Of a DNA stretch of 9,044 nt, positions 5,038 to 9,044 are shown one piece after another. This DNA is from Gallionellaceae bacterium UBA6222 (GTDB taxonomy: Bacteria > Pseudomonadota > Gammaproteobacteria > Burkholderiales > Gallionellaceae): assembly GCA_002421915.1 (NCBI GenBank), contig DISA01000037.1:172-9215 (forward strand), given 5' to 3'. The position numbers and the translations under genes are program-made. Below the pieces are notes generated by a model that was not told the DNA's origin, ran no database searches, and saw nothing but the letters and a program-made list of their open reading frames with translations. Position 1 is the stretch's first letter; each line of letters opens with the position of its first letter.

Positions 5038-6681
5038 ATGTACATTTACCGCGGGAACCTGAAGGAGACCGACATCGCGCCGGGCAAGGCGGCGCTGTTG
5101 TTGTTGCTCATCGCGGTGTGGGTGGTGGTTGGTCTGGTCGGACATGATCCGTGGAAACCGGATGAGGCTTATGGTTTTGGCATCATCCACCACCTCATCC
5201 AGAACGGCAACTGGCTGGTGCCAATGCTATCCGGGCAACCGTATCTCGACAAGCCACCGTTGTACTTCTGGACGGCAGCCGCTTTTGCACGCGCCCTGTC
5301 ACCGTGGTTGCCACTGCATGACGGGGCACGTCTGGTGACCGGTTTCTACATGGCGATCACCCTGCTGTTCACGGGCTTAAGCGGGCGTGAGCTGTTCGGC
5401 AAGTATCGCGGCTGGCCTGCTGCCATCCTGCTCATCGGTTGTCTGGGAATATTGCTGCGTGCGCACGAGATCCTGATCGACAACGCGTTCCTCGCCGGCT
5501 GCGCCATGATGCTGTACGGCTACGCCTTGAGCTTGCGCCGACCGCGGCTCGCCGGTCTGTTCATCGGGCTTGGCATTGGTATCGGCTTCTTGAGCAAGGG
5601 CTTTATCACGCCCGTCTTGTTCCTCGCCATCAGCCTGACATTGCTCCTGTTCCGCAACTGGCGCACCCGCAACCATTACACCGCACTGGCCATCGCCCTG
5701 CTCTGCGCCCTGCCGTGGCTGACGATCTGGCCCTGGTTGCTCTACCAGCACTCGTCTGCCTTGTTCACTGAATGGGCATGGACGCGCAACATCGGTCGCT
5801 GGTTTGAATTTGCCCGCAGCGGCCACTATCCGGAAGTGTTTTATTACTTTACCGCGTTGCCGTGGATGGCCTGGCCGGCTGCGCCGCTGGCCGCGTGGAC
5901 AGTGTGGGAAGCGCGCAAACGTGTATGGCACGAAGCCGAATTCCAGTTGCTGCTGACCACTTTGCTGGCCATGTGGATTGCCTTGAGTCTGGTGCCGGAC
6001 ATCAACGACCAGAACGGGCTGCCTCTGTTGCTCCCCGTCGTCCTGCTGGCAACAGCAGCGCTGGCTACCCTGCGCCGGGGTGCCGCCAATGCGCTGGATT
6101 GGTTCGGCATCATGACCTTCGCCCTGCTCGCCATCGCGCTGTGGTGGGGTTGGGCCGGCCTGTTGCTCAACAATAACGCCAAGATCACCCACTGGCTGAA
6201 AGACTACCAACCCGGCTTCGAGCCGGCTTTCGACGAGGTCTCGTTCTGGATCGCGGCGGCCGCCACCGTGCTGTGGATCGTCCTCGTCTGGCGCACTGGC
6301 CGCTCGGTGCGGCGCTCGCTCATCAACTGGGCCAGCGGCATCACCCTGCTGTGGATCCTGGTGATGACCCTGTGGCTGCCGTGGCTGGACAACGGCAAGA
6401 GCTACCGTCCCATGATCGACAACCTCTCGGCGCATCTGCCCGCCACCTACGAATGTATGACCCCTCTGCGTGTAGGCGCCAGCGAACAGGCCATGCTCGA
6501 ATACTTCGGCCGGTTCAAATGGCACAGCACCAGATTGGCAAAGTGCGACTTATTGCTGGTGCAGGGTGAGCGCATCGCCAAACCGATCGAAAACGAGATT
6601 GGCTGGGAAAAAATCTGGGAGGGCGGCAGGTTGGGCGAAAAGAACGAGCGATTCCGCCTGTATCGGCGCGTCAAGGGTTAG
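5038..6681 (+). CDS. PMT/ArnT-like membrane glycosyltransferase (GT39/GT83 superfamily, PMT_2 domain)
   Basis: This 547-residue polytopic inner-membrane protein probably transfers a sugar from a polyprenyl-phosphate donor to an envelope acceptor on the periplasmic side. A first hydrophobic segment (17-36) leads into a periplasmic loop with the family acidic pair in KPDEAYG (D42, E43), expected to be catalytic, and then DKPPLYFW (71-78). About ten further hydrophobic segments follow, with SKG at 186-188 in a cytoplasmic loop and NIGRWFEFARSGHYPEVFYY (251-270), as in ArnT-like proteins. The C-terminal ~95 residues form a soluble, probably periplasmic tail. The start codon lies 3 bp after the M48 stop, so the pair is almost certainly co-transcribed. 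No clear ribosome-binding site precedes it; re-initiation after M48 is likely. L-Ara4N transfer to lipid A is possible but unsupported, as no arn genes are near. Confidence 0.85.
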   Translation: MYIYRGNLKETDIAPGKAALLLLLIAVWVVVGLVGHDPWKPDEAYGFGIIHHLIQNGNWLVPMLSGQPYLDKPPLYFWTAAAFARALSPWLPLHDGARLVTGFYMAITLLFTGLSGRELFGKYRGWPAAILLIGCLGILLRAHEILIDNAFLAGCAMMLYGYALSLRRPRLAGLFIGLGIGIGFLSKGFITPVLFLAISLTLLLFRNWRTRNHYTALAIALLCALPWLTIWPWLLYQHSSALFTEWAWTRNIGRWFEFARSGHYPEVFYYFTALPWMAWPAAPLAAWTVWEARKRVWHEAEFQLLLTTLLAMWIALSLVPDINDQNGLPLLLPVVLLATAALATLRRGAANALDWFGIMTFALLAIALWWGWAGLLLNNNAKITHWLKDYQPGFEPAFDEVSFWIAAAATVLWIVLVWRTGRSVRRSLINWASGITLLWILVMTLWLPWLDNGKSYRPMIDNLSAHLPATYECMTPLRVGASEQAMLEYFGRFKWHSTRLAKCDLLLVQGERIAKPIENEIGWEKIWEGGRLGEKNERFRLYRRVKG

Positions 6682-6684
6682 GGG

Positions 6685-6694
6685 CGCAATTGCG
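6685..6694. repeat. 10-bp perfect palindrome CGCAATTGCG
   Basis: A perfect palindrome starts 4 bp after the stop codon of the plus-strand glycosyltransferase. It is too short and lacks a T-tract, so it is not an intrinsic terminator. It could be a protein-binding site or chance. Confidence 0.35.
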
Positions 6695-6709
6695 TTATCT
6701 ACAATAAAG

Positions 6710-6750
6710 CCCCAACAACACACGCACAAACCCGACCAACAACAACATTC
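6710..6750 (+). terminator. C/A-rich, G-poor tract, possible Rho loading (rut) site
   Basis: In the plus-strand sense these 41 bases contain 19 C, 18 A, 2 G and 2 T, so the RNA would be unstructured and C-rich, the known character of Rho-utilisation sites. The tract lies just downstream of the plus-strand glycosyltransferase, in an 81-bp gap where transcripts from both sides converge and no classic hairpin-plus-T-tract is present. Its role is inferred from composition and position. Confidence 0.4.
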
Positions 6751-6789
6751 TGCCCGGTAAAGTCAACGCGGTGGAATGACGCCGGGCAG
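6750..6789 (+). terminator. Inverted repeat with T-run, possible weak terminator across the convergent ends
   Basis: CTGCCCGG (6750-6757) and CCGGGCAG (6782-6789) are perfect 8-bp inverted repeats separated by 24 bp, and the plus-strand reading continues TTTT (6790-6793). The repeat straddles the stop codon of the minus-strand DUF167 gene. The long loop makes a strong intrinsic terminator unlikely, but the position suits ending plus-strand transcription. Confidence 0.4.
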
Positions 6790-7068
6790 TTTTGTCGGCG
6801 TGTGGATGCGCACCTGCTTGTTCACGTTGTAGGTGCCGAACACCACGGTAATCGCAGTGCGCTTTACCCCGAATTCGTCCGCCAGAAAATCCACCAGATG
6901 CGCGGTCGCCTTGCCGCGCACCGGATCCTCCGCCACGTGAATTTCCAGTTGCTTGCCCTTGACCTTGCCGATCTTGGTTTTCTTGGCGCGCGGCCGACCC
7001 AGAATATTCAGCACCAGCGTATCGCCTTCCCATTTGCAGAACGACTCCATCTCGCTGCCTCGCGCCAT
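6763..7068 (-). CDS. DUF167 (UPF0235/YggU) family protein
   Basis: This is a small cytoplasmic protein of 101 residues from a widespread family of unknown function. The family pattern is visible in order: a leading strand CKWEGDTLVLNILGRPRAKK (11-30) with its basic patch, LEIHVAEDPVRGKATAHLVD (41-60) carrying the RGKA motif where most members have GKAN, FLADEFGVKRTAITVVFGTY (61-80), and NKQVRI (83-88). The start ATG (7068-7066) overlaps the TGA of the upstream glycosyltransferase by one base (TGATG), a typical translational-coupling arrangement. GAAGGGG lies 7 nt upstream of it. A second in-frame ATG at 7050 is possible but less well placed. A role linked to the glycosyltransferase is suggested only by the overlap. 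Confidence 0.88.
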   Translation of the reverse strand: MARGSEMESFCKWEGDTLVLNILGRPRAKKTKIGKVKGKQLEIHVAEDPVRGKATAHLVDFLADEFGVKRTAITVVFGTYNVNKQVRIHTPTKLPGVIPPR

Positions 7069-8723
7069 CAGTTCGCCCCTTCAACTTGCAAAATGCGGAC
7101 GTCCTGCAGCGGCTCGGCCCCCTTGGCCAGCCGCAGCCAGCGCGGGAAGGTGCCGGTCTTGTGCACCACCCAATTCCCCTGACCGACTTGTTCGGCACGC
7201 AGCGGGCCGACCGCCCCCATCTGCCCCGCTTCAATTAGCAAAAAATAACTGCCCCGCGCGGGGAGTTGCGCCACATTGTCCACCGCATAAGCGGGCGCAG
7301 ACCGATACAAACCCAACTCGCGCGCCACAATATCCATTTGATAGACATAGACCGGTGCGGCGGGCTTATCCGCCAGTAGCGCGTTCGCGTTGTACGCCAC
7401 GCTGTACGAGGTGAACGTCAGCGCCGTGGTCAGTACGAGAAAAGTGTATAGCGTGAGAATGCCGAATAAAGGGAACACCAGCAGCACGCCAATCCGCATT
7501 TGCTGCCAGTTGATGGCCGCATAAGCCAGCATACCCAACACCATCATCGCCACGATGGCCAACACGATCGCGTTGCCGACATGCACACTCAAACCGATTG
7601 CCAGCGCCAGCAATAGCAGCGTGAGCACACCCTGCGCGACCAGCAACGCACGTCCCTGCTGCAGAGTCACCAACCGATCCGACAAGAGCTTGCCGCACAG
7701 GATGGCCGCGAACGGAAACAGGATCACCGTGTAGTGATCGAGCTGGAAGCTGGTTGCGCTGAACAGCGCGAAGGTGATGAAGAACGCGCCGCACAGAAAG
7801 ACGAAACCTGCATTCTCATCCGCTGCACGCTGCGCGAACTTGCGCACACCGTTAAACATCGCCGCGATGAACACCGCCACCCAGGGCAGGAACGCCCACA
7901 AAAACACCAGCGCGAAATAGAAAGGATGGCCGTTGGTGTTCTTGATCGGCCCGGTATTGAAGAAGCGCCCGAACTGGCTGTCCCACAGGAAGAACCGGAT
8001 GCCGGAAACATCCGTGCGCCCGAACACCAGCTTCTCCGGATGCGCGTCGAACTGCAGATACAGCGCGACGACTTCCGGCGCGGTGAACAGCAGCGACAGC
8101 GCATACGCCAACAGCCACTTGCCGCTTAACAGCTTGCGCCACTGCTTCCGATACAACCACAGGATCACCAGCCCGCTGAAGATCGTAATCAGCGTGAACA
8201 CGCCCTTGGTCATCACCGCGCCCGCAGTGAACGCCGCCCCGAGCAGCAGGTATTTGATTCTGGATTGGGCGTCGTAGCGCAACCAGTAATAGCACGCCCC
8301 CATGATGAAGCCCGTCAGGTAAGTCTCCGCCTTCACCTCAATGGAAGAATCCATCAGATGGAACACCGACACATACACCAGCACCGACAACCACGCCGCC
8401 TCGCGGGTATAGAACAGCCGCGCGATGCGATACGTGTAGTAACCGCCAATCAGGTGGAACAGAAACCCCGGCATGATGTACGAGAACGCGCTCACCCCCA
8501 GCAACTCGAAAGAAAGCGCCGTGATCCAGAACGGCATGTGCGGTTTGTCCAGCCAATCCTTGCCGTCCAGCACCAGATTCGCCCAGTCGTTGTTCAGCGC
8601 GATGTACTGGGACAGAGCGGCATAGGTGATGGAATCGCCGCCGTTGATGACGGGGGAGAGCATCGCGGCCGCGTTGATGAGCAGGGCGAAGAGGGAGAGG
8701 TATTTGATGTGGGTGAGGTTCAT
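7068..8723 (-). CDS. PMT/ArnT-like membrane glycosyltransferase (GT39/GT83 superfamily, PMT_2 domain), second copy type
   Basis: This 551-residue polytopic membrane protein belongs to the same broad superfamily as the gene at 5038-6681 but is not a close duplicate. The first hydrophobic segment (8-24) leads to a loop with NGGDSITYA (27-35). D30 fits the catalytic aspartate, but the second acid of the usual DE pair is serine here. KDWLDKPHMPFWITA (55-69) corresponds to DKPPLYFW of the other enzyme. MTKG (171-174) matches the SKG loop. DSQFGRFF...NGHPFYF (248-270) and QLDHYTVILFP (327-337) are further family landmarks. The last ~115 residues form a soluble tail. It probably transfers a polyprenyl-phosphate-linked sugar at the periplasmic face; donor and acceptor are unknown. 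The ATG follows a run of six C with no Shine-Dalgarno sequence. It overlaps the DUF167 gene by one base. Confidence 0.86.
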   Translation of the reverse strand: MNLTHIKYLSLFALLINAAAMLSPVINGGDSITYAALSQYIALNNDWANLVLDGKDWLDKPHMPFWITALSFELLGVSAFSYIMPGFLFHLIGGYYTYRIARLFYTREAAWLSVLVYVSVFHLMDSSIEVKAETYLTGFIMGACYYWLRYDAQSRIKYLLLGAAFTAGAVMTKGVFTLITIFSGLVILWLYRKQWRKLLSGKWLLAYALSLLFTAPEVVALYLQFDAHPEKLVFGRTDVSGIRFFLWDSQFGRFFNTGPIKNTNGHPFYFALVFLWAFLPWVAVFIAAMFNGVRKFAQRAADENAGFVFLCGAFFITFALFSATSFQLDHYTVILFPFAAILCGKLLSDRLVTLQQGRALLVAQGVLTLLLLALAIGLSVHVGNAIVLAIVAMMVLGMLAYAAINWQQMRIGVLLVFPLFGILTLYTFLVLTTALTFTSYSVAYNANALLADKPAAPVYVYQMDIVARELGLYRSAPAYAVDNVAQLPARGSYFLLIEAGQMGAVGPLRAEQVGQGNWVVHKTGTFPRWLRLAKGAEPLQDVRILQVEGAN

Positions 8724-8737
8724 GGGGGGCGATGATA

Positions 8738-8780
8738 GCGCGCAGCGCGTAGGATGGGGGGAGCGCAGCGATACCCATCA
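8738..8780. repeat. Short intergenic repeat unit (GCGCAGCG / GATGGG...CCCATC)
   Basis: GCGCAGCG occurs twice (8740-8747 and 8763-8770), and GATGGG (8753-8758) is mirrored by CCCATC (8774-8779) around 15 bases. I recognise the combination TAGGATGGG...GCGCAGCGA...CCCATCA as a type of short intergenic repeat scattered in many proteobacterial genomes. That recognition is from memory, not a search. It sits between the glycosyltransferase start and the larger repeat block. Confidence 0.55.
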
Positions 8781-8795
8781 ATCAAAACCAACTTC

Positions 8796-8812
8796 GTCGG
8801 GGGTTGCCCGAC
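8796..8812. repeat. Small hairpin GTCGGG-GGTTG-CCCGAC
   Basis: A perfect 6-bp inverted repeat with a 5-base loop. There is no T-tract on either strand next to it, so a terminator role is not supported. It seems to belong to the composite repeat region that fills 8738-9000. Confidence 0.5.
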
Positions 8813-8818
8813 AGCAAA

Positions 8819-8848
8819 TTACTTTTCTTGTCTTGCCAAGAAAAGTAA
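8819..8848. repeat. 12-bp perfect inverted repeat (TTACTTTTCTTG / CAAGAAAAGTAA)
   Basis: TTACTTTTCTTG (8819-8830) and CAAGAAAAGTAA (8837-8848) form a perfect 12-bp stem with a 6-base loop (TCTTGC). It is the left part of the composite repeat block. Similar AAGAAAAGTAACCAAAAGAA segments introduce a common betaproteobacterial intergenic repeat, to my memory. It is not an intrinsic terminator of the usual GC-stem type. Confidence 0.65.
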
Positions 8849-9000
8849 CCAAAAGAAGTCGCCCCCGGTTTGCCGCCCACTTCGTGGGTCCCCTGCGTTG
8901 CTCGACTGGTCAGGCGGCTGCGGAACTCGCGCTGCGCGCTCAGACAGTCCTCGCCGAAATCCCCTGACCAGTCTCCGCTACTCGGCGGCGCACAGGGGAG
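8821..9000. repeat. Large structured intergenic repeat with nested inverted repeats; no credible gene
   Basis: The stretch from 8724 to 9044 (321 bp) carries no supported gene. Its core is a nested set of perfect arms. CCCAC/GTGGG makes a small hairpin (8876-8880 / 8884-8888). TCCCCTG (8889-8895) pairs with CAGGGGA (8993-8999). Inside that, GACTGGTCAGG (8904-8914) pairs with CCTGACCAGTC (8963-8973). Together they would fold into a long branched cruciform or RNA. Several open frames cross it on both strands, but they have low-complexity composition, no homology I recognise and no ribosome-binding sites. The pattern fits a dispersed intergenic repeat family often mis-annotated as small hypothetical proteins. 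Confidence 0.6.
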
Positions 9001-9018
9001 GAAATTCAATGCCCTAAA

Positions 9019-9044
9019 ACACTAGTGTCCGGTTAAGAATCGAA
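9019..9044. mobile_element. Possible left end of an insertion sequence (partial, at window edge)
   Basis: The perfect palindrome ACACTAGTGT (9019-9028) is followed by CCGGTTAAGAATCGAA to the edge. The string AGTGTCCGGTTAAG resembles terminal repeats I associate with some IS4-type elements. No transposase is visible because the window stops here, so the assignment is tentative. Confidence 0.25.

Noticed and set aside
5377..6525. 382-codon open frame on the minus strand inside the plus-strand glycosyltransferase gene
   Set aside because: Its composition is rich in Q, G, R and P, as expected for an antisense shadow of a GC-rich gene; the plus-strand product has clear membrane segments and family motifs.
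8265..8735. 156-codon plus-strand frame antisense to the start of the second glycosyltransferase
   Set aside because: Histidine-, arginine- and glutamine-rich shadow composition, no ribosome-binding site, and the opposite strand has a well-supported gene.
8626..9017. Overlapping plus- and minus-strand frames in the right-end region
   Set aside because: They lie in a highly structured repeat block; such repeats commonly yield spurious small proteins and no frame shows a domain.
1..9044. CRISPR array, toxin-antitoxin, prophage or defence system
   Set aside because: No regularly spaced repeats, no Cas, phage or toxin-like proteins, and no tRNA gene were seen; the genes are housekeeping or envelope functions.

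Overview
The window looks like a betaproteobacterial chromosome segment, possibly from the Gallionellaceae/Nitrosomonadales. This rests on the betaproteobacterial-type 16S 5' end, the rRNA leader, the TsaD, PlsY, FolB and bL31 sequences, and a structured intergenic repeat of a kind I associate with betaproteobacteria. The genus is inference; no database search was possible.

Layout. (1) Positions 1-31 are the 5' end of a 16S rRNA gene on the minus strand. Its leader, antitermination elements and a strong GC-discriminator promoter occupy 32-325. (2) Divergent from it on the plus strand is tsaD (395-1417, tRNA t6A synthesis), which meets plsY (1424-2017, minus, phospholipid synthesis) tail to tail. 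(3) plsY and folB (2093-2443, plus, folate synthesis) diverge from a 75-bp spacer. (4) Next on the plus strand come a small secreted outer-membrane beta-barrel protein (2542-3186) and rpmE (3311-3532, zinc-type bL31), which has its own sigma70 promoter and a textbook intrinsic terminator. (5) A lipoprotein M48 metalloprotease (3604-5034) and a PMT/ArnT-like membrane glycosyltransferase (5038-6681) form a tight two-gene unit. (6) Converging on it from the minus strand is a second PMT/ArnT-like glycosyltransferase (7068-8723), translationally coupled to a DUF167/YggU protein (6763-7068). (7) The last ~320 bp (8724-9044) hold no credible gene. They are made of nested inverted repeats, and a palindromic motif at the edge may be the start of an insertion sequence.

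How the genes fit together. The first two thirds is mostly housekeeping: rRNA, tRNA modification, lipid, folate and ribosomal protein. The last third is envelope-related: an M48 protease that probably acts on outer-membrane proteins, and two polytopic glycosyltransferases expected to use polyprenyl-phosphate sugars at the periplasmic face. I found no defence system, CRISPR array, prophage or clearly new multi-gene system. The most notable points are the terminator directly in front of the M48 gene, the convergent pair of PMT-type transferases, and the structured repeat block at the right end.
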